Shown here in pieces: positions 33,058 to 41,719 of a stretch of 64,000 bases of DNA (its first letter is position 1; every line of letters starts with the position of its first letter). The position numbers and the translations under genes were made by a program. A model generated the notes under the pieces. The model was not told the DNA's origin. It made no database searches and worked only from the letters and a program-made list of their open reading frames with translations. The stretch lies in NCBI RefSeq assembly GCF_000798815.1, contig NZ_JTLD01000110.1:65325-129324 (forward strand). The letters run 5' to 3'. Origin of the DNA: Alistipes sp. ZOR0009. Lineage in GTDB: Bacteria > Bacteroidota > Bacteroidia > Bacteroidales > ZOR0009.

Positions 33058-36000
33058 ATGCATCCATCGTCAAACTTCACCTTTCTAAAAGCCGAGTGGC
33101 CCGAACTTTATAAGCTATCGGTCAAAGTAGAACGCTTTGCTAACACCGACCCGCGCACAGCCCTTATATACGGTCGTATGGCATTAGAAACGGCTGTTAA
33201 CTGGATGTATCAGCACGATACTGAGCTGGAGATGCCCATCGACAAATCGTTGAACTCGCTCATGAAAACGTTCGAGTTTAGGGCGCAGCTATCCGCTAAG
33301 CTATACCAAGAGCTAGATATCATACGCAAGGCTGGTAACCTAGCCGCTCATAATAGGCCCGTTACTGCTACCGATGCCGAATCCGTTGCTGGCTACCTCT
33401 TCTACTTCTGCCGATGGTTTGCCAAATCGTACGCTACCACCGAGATAGGCGTATTAGCCCCATTCGATAGCAGCCTCATTCCAACCGAGGGAGATGAAGC
33501 TCTTAGCAAAAAAAAGATCGACGAGCTTCAGGTTAAATTTGCCAAAACCATCGGAAAGGTACACGACGAGATTGCCGAAGCCAACGAGAAGAATCGACTG
33601 TTGGAATCCGAAAACGAGCTTTACCGCTTGCAGCTACAGGAGCTAAAAGCAAAGCAGGAGGCCAACAAGCGTCAGGCCAACAGCGCCGACGACATCTACC
33701 ATCCGCGCAACGAAACAGAAACCCGCAAGCTGCTTATCGATGTGCTGCTTCGCGAGGCTGGCTGGGATCTATCGAGCATAAACAACCGCGAGTACAAGGT
33801 TAACAACATGCCTGTTAGCGGTAATCCATCGGGCATTGGCTATATCGACTACGTGCTTTGGGATGACGACGGACTACCGCTTGCTGTTGTGGAAGCCAAA
33901 AAGACAATGGTTAACGCTAAAAACGGGGAGAATCAGGCGCAGCTTTACGCCGAGTGCCTGGAAAAAACTTTTGGCCGCCGCCCCGTTATGTTCTACACCA
34001 ATGGCTACGAAATCTATATCTGGGACGATCAATTCTATAAGCAATCTCGCCCCATTAACGGCTTCTATACCAAGCGCGAGCTGCAAACCATCATGTTCCG
34101 CCGTGCCAACCGTAAAGATATCCGTACCTCTGCTATCAACACCGAAATTGCAGGTCGTCCATACCAGATGCGCTCCATAAAAAGTATTGCCGAGCATTTT
34201 GCTGGCACCGATAAGCGAACGGGCAACCTAGTAGGAACCAACCGAGGTGCGCTACTGGTACTCGCAACCGGTACGGGCAAAACACGTACCGCCATCGCCC
34301 TATGTAAGCTTCTCTTCGAGGCAAACTGGGCTAAACGGGTGCTTTTCTTAGCCGATAGAATCAGCTTGGTTAAGCAAGCTAAGAACAACTTTGTAAAGCA
34401 TCTACCCGAATATTCGTGCGTTAATCTCTTAGAGGATAAGGAGAATACGGACACCCGCCTAGCCTTCTCGACCTACGCTACCATGATGGGCCTTATTGAC
34501 AGCGCCAAATCCGATAGCGAAAGATACTACGGCGTCGGACACTTCGATCTGGTTATTATCGACGAAGCGCACCGTTCGATATACCGTAAGTATCAGGCGC
34601 TATTCGACTACTTCGATGCCCTTTTCCTTGGATTAACGGCAACCCCCAAAAACAGCATCGACAAAAACACCTATCATATTTTTGGTCTAGCCGATAAAAC
34701 CCCCACCGATGCGTATACCTTCGACGAAGCGGTTACGAATGGTCACCTAGTTCCTTACCATACAGTCGAGGTAGCTACCAAGTTCCTAACTCAAGGAATA
34801 AAGTATAGCGAACTTTCTGCAGAAGAGCAGGAGCAGTTCGAAAAGGAGATACTTGACGGTGAGGAGGCCTCTGGAAACGAATGGATAGATAGCAACTCCC
34901 TTAACACTTGGCTTTTTAATAAGGATACCGCCATCAAAACGCTTAGCTTCGTACTTAAGCATGGCATCAAAAAACGTGGTGGCGACGAACTGGGTAAAAC
35001 CATCATCTTTGCTCGCAACCAAATGCATGCCAAGTTTCTAAAGGACATCTTCATGCAGCTCGACAAGGAGCTTTTTAGCAACGACTACGTAAAGGTGATA
35101 GATCACAGTCAACCAAAGGCCCAATCCTTTATAGAGCGATTCTGCGACGAAGAAAAGGAACGGCTACCTCAAATCGTCATTTCGGTAGATATGATGGATA
35201 CGGGGATCGATGCACCTAGCGTAGTAAATCTTGTATTCTACAAGCCCGTTAAGTCGTACACCAAATTCTGGCAGATGATCGGGCGTGGTTCTCGGCTACG
35301 TCCAAATCTTTTTGGGCCAGGGATTCATAAAGACAAGTTTCTGATCTTCGATCTTTGCGGTAACTTCCAATTCTTTGCCGAAAACGAGCATGGAATAGAA
35401 ACCTCAGTACAAAAATCGATAACCGAGCAGGTTTTTGGCCTGCGCTTAGAGTTGGCCGAATACCTCCGCAGCGATCAGCTTGCCACCAATACCGAGCTTC
35501 AGGCTTTTCGTCAGTCCCTACTCGATGGTCTCTTTAACGATATTTCCTCGCTCAACCGCGACCGCTTTGATGTACGCATGAAGATAAAAACGGTAAACAA
35601 GTATGCAGCAGGTAATCGCGAACTCTGGAATCACCTAGAAAAAAAGGATATCCAAGTTATCAACGAAACGCTTGCGCCATTGGTAAAACCAGCCAAAGGA
35701 GATACCGATCTTTCCCGTTTCTACGATAAGCTGCTCTATAGCATCATGGCCAAACGGTTGGAAATGCCCAATACTTCAGCGTTTAAGAACAAATCCAACA
35801 GCCTCATTAGTAGTGTAAGCCACATATCTAAGAAGTTGCTCGAGAAGACAACTATTCCCGAAGTAAAGCATAAGGAAAAGCATATCCGACAACCTCTCGA
35901 TGCTGAATTCTGGGATGCCAACCAGCTTGCACACCTCGAAGAGCTTCGTTGCAACGTACGAAACCTCCTCCGCTACATAGATGCTGAGGACGTACGCTAT

Positions 36001-36555
36001 GTAATGACTGACTTCGAGGACTCGCTAAATGCAGAAGAGGTAGTGGAAAAGTCCTACGCTGTTTCTGTAGAAACAACGCCATTCTTCAGCAGTAACCGTC
36101 AACGCCTCGAAAAAATTATTCGCGACAATAGCAGCAACATAACCATCAAGCGCATTCGCGATGGCGAAACCATTACACATCAAGAGCTAGCTTCGCTCGA
36201 AAAGATGCTGTTCGATGATCAAATAAAGAAGGAAGAACTTGAAAAGGAAATTGGGAAGACCCTTAACCTTGTCGAAATGGTAGTTACCCTTACAGGACAA
36301 AGCGAAAAGCACGTAGACGGAGCCTTTGCAGATTTCATCAACGCCAACCAGCTAAGTTCTCAACAAATTGAGTTCTTAAACACCATCAAAATGTTCCTAA
36401 CCACCAATGGCAAGATCGACCCAGAAAAGCTATATGAACCACCGTTTATCAGCTTCCACAACCAAGGGGTCGATGGTGTGTTTAACAACGACCAGTCTGA
36501 TAAGATATTTACAATTATCAACAACCTAAATAATTTAGAAAAGGTTATCAGCTGA
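33058..36555 (+). CDS. hsdR: Type I restriction endonuclease subunit R
   Basis: The motor and nuclease subunit of the type I system: it translocates DNA by ATP hydrolysis and cuts unmodified DNA. Domains of the 1165-residue chain: DUF4145-like N-terminus (about 15-125), coiled coil (about 165-215), HSDR_N nuclease (about 230-340 with IDYVLWDDDG and AVVEAKK), helicase with VLATGTGKTRTA (about 405), VIIDEAHRSIY (about 503), LGLTATPK and QMIGRGSRLRP (about 740), and a C-terminal helical domain for complex assembly. Being 5.3 kb from hsdS, it probably has its own promoter. Confidence 0.95.
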   Translation: MHPSSNFTFLKAEWPELYKLSVKVERFANTDPRTALIYGRMALETAVNWMYQHDTELEMPIDKSLNSLMKTFEFRAQLSAKLYQELDIIRKAGNLAAHNRPVTATDAESVAGYLFYFCRWFAKSYATTEIGVLAPFDSSLIPTEGDEALSKKKIDELQVKFAKTIGKVHDEIAEANEKNRLLESENELYRLQLQELKAKQEANKRQANSADDIYHPRNETETRKLLIDVLLREAGWDLSSINNREYKVNNMPVSGNPSGIGYIDYVLWDDDGLPLAVVEAKKTMVNAKNGENQAQLYAECLEKTFGRRPVMFYTNGYEIYIWDDQFYKQSRPINGFYTKRELQTIMFRRANRKDIRTSAINTEIAGRPYQMRSIKSIAEHFAGTDKRTGNLVGTNRGALLVLATGTGKTRTAIALCKLLFEANWAKRVLFLADRISLVKQAKNNFVKHLPEYSCVNLLEDKENTDTRLAFSTYATMMGLIDSAKSDSERYYGVGHFDLVIIDEAHRSIYRKYQALFDYFDALFLGLTATPKNSIDKNTYHIFGLADKTPTDAYTFDEAVTNGHLVPYHTVEVATKFLTQGIKYSELSAEEQEQFEKEILDGEEASGNEWIDSNSLNTWLFNKDTAIKTLSFVLKHGIKKRGGDELGKTIIFARNQMHAKFLKDIFMQLDKELFSNDYVKVIDHSQPKAQSFIERFCDEEKERLPQIVISVDMMDTGIDAPSVVNLVFYKPVKSYTKFWQMIGRGSRLRPNLFGPGIHKDKFLIFDLCGNFQFFAENEHGIETSVQKSITEQVFGLRLELAEYLRSDQLATNTELQAFRQSLLDGLFNDISSLNRDRFDVRMKIKTVNKYAAGNRELWNHLEKKDIQVINETLAPLVKPAKGDTDLSRFYDKLLYSIMAKRLEMPNTSAFKNKSNSLISSVSHISKKLLEKTTIPEVKHKEKHIRQPLDAEFWDANQLAHLEELRCNVRNLLRYIDAEDVRYVMTDFEDSLNAEEVVEKSYAVSVETTPFFSSNRQRLEKIIRDNSSNITIKRIRDGETITHQELASLEKMLFDDQIKKEELEKEIGKTLNLVEMVVTLTGQSEKHVDGAFADFINANQLSSQQIEFLNTIKMFLTTNGKIDPEKLYEPPFISFHNQGVDGVFNNDQSDKIFTIINNLNNLEKVIS

Positions 36556-36570
36556 TGGTTAACCTATCAA

Positions 36571-36596
36571 CAAAAGGGGCAGCAGCCCCTTTTTGT
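36571..36596 (+). terminator. Terminator of hsdR
   Basis: A 9-bp perfect stem AAAAGGGGC / GCCCCTTTT with an AGCA loop and T-tract, 16 nt after the hsdR stop. Confidence 0.88.
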
Positions 36597-36686
36597 TTTA
36601 ACGTTCATCTAGCTTTACATTTTCAAAAACTTGCTTGCTAAAATACCACTCCCCAACCACACATTTAGTAGAACAACGCCCTATCA

Positions 36687-36750
36687 TATAAGGTCACAAC
36701 CTAATAAATACACATTATAAGGTTACGTCCTAATATTTTTAATATATTTG
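36687..36750 (+). promoter_or_regulatory. Two operator-like sites and -7 box ahead of the SatD leader
   Basis: Two 20-bp sites of the form TATAAGG-N6-CCTAATA (36687-36706 and 36716-36735, 29 bp apart) are followed by a -7 box TATATTTG (36743-36750). Transcription would begin at about 36757, within the first few bases of the leader repeat. Confidence 0.6.
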
Positions 36751-36753
36751 TAG

Positions 36754-36870
36754 TAATGACAATCCCGCAAAGTAGCGGGTGGCAAAATAAGCCCATAGCC
36801 TTATACTGCACTACTATAAGGCTAAAACCTTATGATATAAGGATATTTGGTAACTTAAGAAATCGCAACC
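36754..36870 (+). repeat. 117-bp leader direct repeat, copy 1
   Basis: Contains a CCCGC / GCGGG hairpin (36764-36779), a perfect inverted repeat AGCCTTATA / TATAAGGCT (36797-36823), a third TATAAGG-N6-CCTTATG site (36815-36834) and a CCTTAT-gat-ATAAGG hairpin. It ends AAATCGCAACC. It differs from copy 2 at about five positions. Confidence 0.92.
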
Positions 36871-36890
36871 AAAGCCTATATATGCCCGAT

Positions 36891-36995
36891 GATATGTATA
36901 GGAAAGTAGAGAAATCTATACATGCTGAAATGGATATGTATAGGAAAGTGGCAAAATCCATACATATCTAAGTGGATATGTATAGAAAAGTGGCA
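36891..36995 (+). repeat. Three tandem 42-bp units between the leader repeats
   Basis: Each unit begins GATATGTATAG.AAAGT (36891, 36933, 36975, period 42). Units 1 and 2 carry an inverted complement (ATACATATC in unit 2), so each can form a hairpin. Confidence 0.85.
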
Positions 36996-36997
36996 AA

Positions 36998-37114
36998 TAA
37001 TGACAATCCCGCAAAGTAGCGGGTGGCAAAATAAGTCCACAACCTTATACTACACTACTATAAGGCTAAAACCTTATGATATAAGGATATTTGGTAACAT
37101 AAGAAATCGCAACC
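36998..37114 (+). repeat. 117-bp leader direct repeat, copy 2
   Basis: Same length and order of elements as copy 1, with the fourth TATAAGG-N6-CCTTATG site at 37059-37078. It ends two bases before the ATG of the SatD-like gene, where its CGCAACC provides no obvious Shine-Dalgarno sequence. Confidence 0.92.
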
Positions 37115-37116
37115 AT

Positions 37117-37773
37117 ATGAATGCCGTAATTACCGCAGATGTCATCAACTCGACCAAGCTGTCGGCCAACGAGGAGAGTAAGGTACTGGAGGCCATTTAT
37201 GCTGTTTTCGACAGCGACTCGGGAAGAAGTAATGCCACCGAGGGCAGTTTCCACATAAAAAGAGGCGACAGCATACAGGTAGAGCTGCACGATGTAGCAG
37301 AGGCTCTTAAGCTGGCCCTGCGACTTAAAGCGGCCATAAACAAGATCACACTAAAAAGTGACACCAAAACAAAACCGGAGGTGGACGTTAGAGTTGCCAT
37401 TGGGGTAGGAAGCATTACAGGCAAAAGAGACAGAGTCGACGAGTCGACCGGAGAGGCATACACCAACTCGGGCAGGACATTGGATTCCATGAAAAAGAAT
37501 AAGCGAACGCTTGCCATAAAAACGGGTATAGAGGAGGTTGACGCCGAACTGGACACCGAACTTAAGCTTTTGGAGGTGATAGCAGCAGGCTGGAAGGTAA
37601 CCTCTGCAGAGGTGCTCTACTGGCTGCTACAAGGGAAAAACGAGGCTGAAATAGGCAGCATACTCGGCATTACCCAATCGGCCATTAACCAACGTAAAAA
37701 AACAGCGGGCTGGTATGGCGTTGAAGCGCTGCTGGCACGTTTTGATGAAATAGTAAGGGGGAAAATACGATGA
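37117..37773 (+). CDS. SatD-family-like protein with C-terminal HTH
   Basis: A 218-residue protein starting at MNAVITADVINSTKLS; the longer frame from 36922 runs through the leader repeats and is rejected. The N-terminal 130 residues have a pattern that recalls class III nucleotide cyclases: TADVINSTKLS, FHIKRGDSIQVEL, VRVAIGVGSI and GEAYTNSGRTLDSM. This cyclase likeness is my inference. The C-terminus (about 170-210) is an HTH (GKNEAEIGSILGITQSAINQ). It overlaps the DUF3307 gene by 4 nt. It may bind the TATAAGG-N6-CCTTAT sites in its own leader. Confidence 0.78.
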   Translation: MNAVITADVINSTKLSANEESKVLEAIYAVFDSDSGRSNATEGSFHIKRGDSIQVELHDVAEALKLALRLKAAINKITLKSDTKTKPEVDVRVAIGVGSITGKRDRVDESTGEAYTNSGRTLDSMKKNKRTLAIKTGIEEVDAELDTELKLLEVIAAGWKVTSAEVLYWLLQGKNEAEIGSILGITQSAINQRKKTAGWYGVEALLARFDEIVRGKIR

Positions 37774-38543
37774 ACCTAACCATTCTCGTTCAGTTGCTAC
37801 TGGCCCATATTCTGGCCGATTTTGTTTTTCAGACCGACGACATGGTCGAAAGCAAGAAAAAAGGGGGACTAAAGTCGAAAAAATTTTGGTTTCACATTGT
37901 TCTTTCAGGAGCCCTAACCTACCTTATACTAATGCAATGGAGCGGGTGGCTGGTGCCTCTTTTTGTTATGGTTACCCACGGCTTGCTCGATTATCTGAAA
38001 ATAAGGCAGGAGGCTAAATTGCTAGCCTTTAACAACCAGGTAGAGGATGTCTCAAAAAGGAAGTCGGGTGCACGGCTTTTTCTAATGGATCAGCTTTACC
38101 ATCTCCTTGTCATTCTTATGGCCTGGCTTTACCTGACAAGCTCGTTCAATCTGATACTTCCGTTTATTGCTCAACTCTTTTCGAACAAGGCTTACCTTAC
38201 CATTTTAACGGCCTTAACGCTTATCGTATGGCCTGTTGGGTTGGTTATAGGTATTATAACCGAACCATTCAGAAATGAGCTGGGCAACAACGAGTCAGAC
38301 AGTCTAAGCAGAGCTGGCACCTATATTGGCGTTCTGGAACGGGTGCTGACCTTCATTTTTGTACTGCTGGACCAGTTTTCGGCAATTGGGTTTCTGTTTG
38401 CGGCGAAGTCGCTGCTTCGCATCAGCAAGGATGGCGAAGAAAAAGCCCGAAAAAAGACAGAATACGTTTTAATTGGAACGCTGATGAGCTTTGCAATGGC
38501 TATTGTTGTGGGTCTTGCGGTAAAAGCTATCGTAAAAATCTAG
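37770..38543 (+). CDS. DUF3307 family membrane protein
   Basis: A 257-residue integral membrane protein. The N-terminal DUF3307 signature is LLLAHILADFVFQTDDMVES, followed by KKFWFHIVLSG and VTHGLLDYLK. About six membrane helices can be placed (about 1-20, 48-64, 68-84, 108-140, 150-168, 190-212, 232-255). It pairs with SatD-like proteins in other genomes, as far as I recall, with unknown function. The start overlaps the SatD-like stop (ATGA), so the two proteins probably work together. Confidence 0.85.
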   Translation: MNLTILVQLLLAHILADFVFQTDDMVESKKKGGLKSKKFWFHIVLSGALTYLILMQWSGWLVPLFVMVTHGLLDYLKIRQEAKLLAFNNQVEDVSKRKSGARLFLMDQLYHLLVILMAWLYLTSSFNLILPFIAQLFSNKAYLTILTALTLIVWPVGLVIGIITEPFRNELGNNESDSLSRAGTYIGVLERVLTFIFVLLDQFSAIGFLFAAKSLLRISKDGEEKARKKTEYVLIGTLMSFAMAIVVGLAVKAIVKI

Positions 38544-39059
38544 ATTCGACATACACTAGGTGAGGAAACTGCCGTAAAGCTACTGTAGGCAACACTGAGA
38601 GTAGAGACTTGAGCGAGTTCAAACCTTTCTGCTGCAATTGTTATCTGACACAAAGACATCACTCGCTATGTTCTTGCATAAAAAAACTTATAACGAATAA
38701 GGTGGATAAGCCCACTTGGCATTGCCGCAAAGCGAGATGAAAAAGAGGGCTAACTGCTTACTTCTGTTATATGGCTTATAGCGGCATTCTTTTTACTATT
38801 GCCTCAAACGCGCGCAGGGCGGCGCCGTGCAAGGCAGAAATCTGCGGTACAAGCTTCCTTACTCGTTTTTTTGAAGAAGGGCAAGAAGGAGCACGCAGAC
38901 AGCATGAATGATGCTATTAATACAGAGATTCGGTTAGCTCGCAAAATACCCATCCTCTTATCCAAGCGTGCTGTATCAGCCCTAATTTACAACGTCGATA
39001 ACTCATAAAACCTCAGGATAAAACTCTACCTCACAGAAGGTATGCCACCCTAATTCGGA
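38544..39059. other. Spacer with dispersed repeat B
   Basis: About 515 nt between DUF3307 and the nitroreductase gene. Repeat B copy 2 occupies 38805-38907. An open frame at 38799-39008 is simply the repeat being open and is not counted as a gene. Confidence 0.5.
38805..38907. repeat. Dispersed intergenic repeat B, copy 2
   Basis: Begins CAAACGCGCGCAGGGC and ends ACGCAGACAGCATG. It matches 23325-23428 in the same orientation. Confidence 0.82.
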
Positions 39060-39632
39060 CTATAAGTTAATCAACACGTCCTCGAGCTTCCTTTTCGGAA
39101 CATAATGACGCCCATCTTCATCGCGCCAATACTTAACATCTCCATCTTCGGCCATCTCTACCATGATAACCTCCTCTTTCGGTTTCCCAATGGCAAGCAC
39201 AAGCGCAATACTGAGATGTTCTGGAAGTTCTAAAATTTTAGATAGCTCAGCCTTTTTTACCGAAGCGATAATGCAGCCTCCAAGTCCCTTTTCTACAGCT
39301 CCCAAAAGGATACTTTGAGACGCTATTCCTTGATCGTGGGCCATTGCAGCACCCAAAGTGGTATCCTCCAGAATAACGATATAGCCACTAGGACGTTCGC
39401 CTTCGGCAGGTCCGGCCCACTCCTTCAGGTAGCCAGCCCATGCTAATGTTTGGAATATTTTTTCGTTTAGCGATTTTTCGTTTGAGATATAGTACTTCAA
39501 AGATTGAAGGTTACGTCCACTAGCCGAAACCCTAGCCAAATCAACCAGTTCTACTAGCGTTTCTCTATCAATGCTTTCAGATTCGTAGAATCGTCTGTAG
39601 CTTCTATTCTTATACACCAACTCTTTTACCAT
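39060..39632 (-). CDS. Nitroreductase family protein
   Basis: A 190-residue FMN-dependent oxidoreductase. The FMN-binding opening is YKNRSYRRFYESES, with ARVSASGRNLQSLKYYI near residue 33, GAAMAHDQGIASQSILLGAV near 93 and GLGGCIIASVKK near 116. These proteins reduce nitro compounds, quinones or flavins with NAD(P)H; the substrate here is unknown. It lies downstream of the Fe-type superoxide dismutase with a strong terminator in between, so it is probably transcribed on its own or by readthrough. Confidence 0.9.
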   Translation of the reverse strand: MVKELVYKNRSYRRFYESESIDRETLVELVDLARVSASGRNLQSLKYYISNEKSLNEKIFQTLAWAGYLKEWAGPAEGERPSGYIVILEDTTLGAAMAHDQGIASQSILLGAVEKGLGGCIIASVKKAELSKILELPEHLSIALVLAIGKPKEEVIMVEMAEDGDVKYWRDEDGRHYVPKRKLEDVLINL

Positions 39633-39657
39633 TATTCTGAAAATTAAGAAAACAAAA

Positions 39658-39687
39658 AGGCCCTACAACAGCAACGTTGTAGGGCCT
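39658..39687 (-). terminator. Terminator after the Fe-type superoxide dismutase
   Basis: A 12-bp perfect stem AGGCCCTACAAC / GTTGTAGGGCCT with a 6-nt loop. On the minus strand a T-rich stretch follows. Confidence 0.85.
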
Positions 39688-39703
39688 CAAAGATATAAAT
39701 CTG

Positions 39704-40279
39704 CTAGTATCTTTCAGAAATTACTTTCCAGTCTACGATATTCCAAAAGCTGGATACATAGTCAGGACGACGATTTTGGTAGTCGAGATAGTAAGCATGC
39801 TCCCACACATCGCAAGTTAGCAAAGGCTTTTTACCCTTGCGAAGAGGGTTGCCAGCATTAGCTTCCTGCACAATTTCCAATACACCAGCCTCATTTTTAA
39901 CCAGCCAAGACCAACCAGAACCGAATAGTCCAACCGAAGCCTTGGTAAACTCCTCCTTAAACTTCTCGAATGATCCGAATGTAGCATCAATCGCTTTTGC
40001 CAGCTCGCCAGTAGGCGCGGTAGCTGGGTTAGGCGAAAACTGGTTGAAATAGAAGGTATGATTCCAAACCTGAGCCGCATTATTAAAAATAGCCCCATCC
40101 GACTCTAAAACGATGGTTTCTAAATCGGCATTTTCAAACTTAGTTCCTGGAACCAAGTTATTTAGATTATTCACATAAGCTTGATGGTGCTTTCCGTAGT
40201 GGAATTCTAACGTTTTGTCGCTAATGGTTGGATTAAGAGCACTCAGCTCGTAAGGCAACTTTGGTAGTTCAAATTTCAT
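39704..40279 (-). CDS. Superoxide dismutase, Fe-type
   Basis: The enzyme converts superoxide to hydrogen peroxide and oxygen. The start at 40279 (MKFELPKLPYELSAL, 191 residues) is preferred over an upstream in-frame codon. Metal ligands are the His in HYGKHHQAYVNNLN, the His in QVWNHTFYF, and Asp and His in [18 protein letters not shown]. The Fe-type markers AAQVWNHTFY and NAGNPL are present, against the Mn-type markers of the neighbouring gene. It lies 133 nt downstream of that second dismutase on the same strand. Confidence 0.94.
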   Translation of the reverse strand: MKFELPKLPYELSALNPTISDKTLEFHYGKHHQAYVNNLNNLVPGTKFENADLETIVLESDGAIFNNAAQVWNHTFYFNQFSPNPATAPTGELAKAIDATFGSFEKFKEEFTKASVGLFGSGWSWLVKNEAGVLEIVQEANAGNPLRKGKKPLLTCDVWEHAYYLDYQNRRPDYVSSFWNIVDWKVISERY

Positions 40280-40412
40280 CCTTTTTGTTTTTTGTATTTG
40301 TCGCTCTAGTAACAAAGGTAAACCCAAAATGTTGAGAAAGCAAAAAAAGAGCGATCTGTAAACAGACCGCCCTCACAGCTAAACTTGACCTTAAACAAAA
40401 AAGGAGTTAGAA

Positions 40413-41018
40413 CTATAAAGTTAACTTGTACAATCGTGCAACTTCGTCCCAGTTAACAACATTAAAGAAAGCCTCAACGTACTCATTTCTACGATTCTGG
40501 TAATGCAGGTAGTAGGCATGCTCCCACACGTCAAGACCTAAAATCGGAGCCCCCTTTACATCAGCAACATCCATTAAAGGATTATCCTGATTGGGAGTAG
40601 AAGAAACCTTCAGCCCATCAGGCGTTGCAACCAGCCAAGCCCAACCAGAACCAAAGCGGCTCATTGAAGCCTGACTAAACTCCGCCTTAAACTTATCAAA
40701 ACTTCCAAATGCCTTTATGATAGCCTCCCCCACTTCACCGGATGGAACGCCACCTCCGTTGGGAGACAAGAAATTCCAGAAAAGGTTGTGGTTATAGAAA
40801 CCGCCACTATTATTACGAACAACAGGGGCATGCTTTGATGCATCTTTAAGAATTGCTTCGATGGAAAGATCTGCAAGCGGAGTGTCCTTAATGGCACCAT
40901 TAAGATTGTTCAAATATGCAGCATGATGCTTTGTATGGTGAATCTCCATAGTTCTTGCATCAATATGAGGCTCTAATGCCAAGTAATCGTAGGTAAGTTC
41001 TGGTAGTACGAAAGCCAT
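40413..41018 (-). CDS. Superoxide dismutase, Mn-type
   Basis: A second dismutase, 201 residues. Ligands are in [30 protein letters not shown] and [31 protein letters not shown] and NQDNPLM are Mn-type signatures. Having distinct Fe-type and Mn-type genes side by side suggests division of work by metal supply rather than a recent duplication. Family rules for metal use are not absolute, and cambialistic forms exist in Bacteroidetes. Confidence 0.93.
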   Translation of the reverse strand: MAFVLPELTYDYLALEPHIDARTMEIHHTKHHAAYLNNLNGAIKDTPLADLSIEAILKDASKHAPVVRNNSGGFYNHNLFWNFLSPNGGGVPSGEVGEAIIKAFGSFDKFKAEFSQASMSRFGSGWAWLVATPDGLKVSSTPNQDNPLMDVADVKGAPILGLDVWEHAYYLHYQNRRNEYVEAFFNVVNWDEVARLYKLTL

Positions 41019-41286
41019 AATCGTAAAATTTTAATCGTTGTTTTTATTCAGTCTAATTACTGCTAAAAACGATAAGCATGAAACATTGTTCAGCTGGTTT
41101 TGAAAAAAAAGGAAACTTTTCTTCTTTTTTTGAGTCATTCAACCGTTCTTCCACTTATTACGCTAATTTTATAGGATAGCCTTAAGCCGCTACAATAATT
41201 CATCTTTAAGCCTAACGACAATGAACCTCATCGGCTTTAAGTTGTTTTGAAAATGGCTTGCTAAATGACAACTAAAAACAGACCAG

Positions 41287-41706
41287 ATGCCGCTTGCATA
41301 CTTAACAAGAAGAGAACAATTCAATGCCGCCCATCGGCTTTACAAGGAAGGCCTTAGCGATGAGGAAAATTTTGAGATATACGGAAAATGTAGCAACCCC
41401 AATTGGCATGGCCATAACTACATCCTCCTAGTTACCGTTAAGGGAGAAATAAACCCCAACACGGGCTATGTGGTAAACCTGAAAGAGCTTGGGCGGATAG
41501 TAAAAGAAGAAATTGTGGAAAAAATTGACCACAAAAATCTCAATTTAGAGGTTGATTTTATGAAAGGTATTATACCTTCGACCGAAAATTTGGCAGTTGC
41601 CATCTGGCAGCAGCTAAAGCCGCAGGTTGAAGCGCTAAAAATAGCCCTACACTGCATTAAAGTACAAGAAACCGAGAATAACTTTGCCGAATACTACGGC
41701 GAATAA
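41287..41706 (+). CDS. 6-pyruvoyltetrahydropterin synthase / QueD family protein, eukaryote-like
   Basis: Acts on dihydroneopterin triphosphate made by GTP cyclohydrolase I. The 139 residues carry the zinc ligands (AAHRL, HGHNY), the catalytic Cys in [17 protein letters not shown], and the C-terminal Glu in [14 protein letters not shown]. The sequence follows animal PTPS unusually closely ([25 protein letters not shown]-like [22 protein letters not shown]) rather than E. coli QueD. Together with folE 13 nt downstream this points to tetrahydrobiopterin-type or queuosine synthesis; which one cannot be decided here. Confidence 0.9.
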   Translation: MPLAYLTRREQFNAAHRLYKEGLSDEENFEIYGKCSNPNWHGHNYILLVTVKGEINPNTGYVVNLKELGRIVKEEIVEKIDHKNLNLEVDFMKGIIPSTENLAVAIWQQLKPQVEALKIALHCIKVQETENNFAEYYGE

Positions 41707-41719
41707 ACCCAAGAATAGA

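Noticed and set aside
36756-36971. 71-codon open frame in the SatD leader
   Set aside because: It consists of leader repeats and has no ribosome binding site; the frame is open because of repeat structure.
36754-37114. Repeat cluster considered as a CRISPR array
   Set aside because: There are only two 117-bp copies with three different 42-bp units between them. There are no regular unique spacers and no cas genes.
38799-39008. 69-codon open frame
   Set aside because: It covers dispersed repeat B and has no protein-like features or start context.
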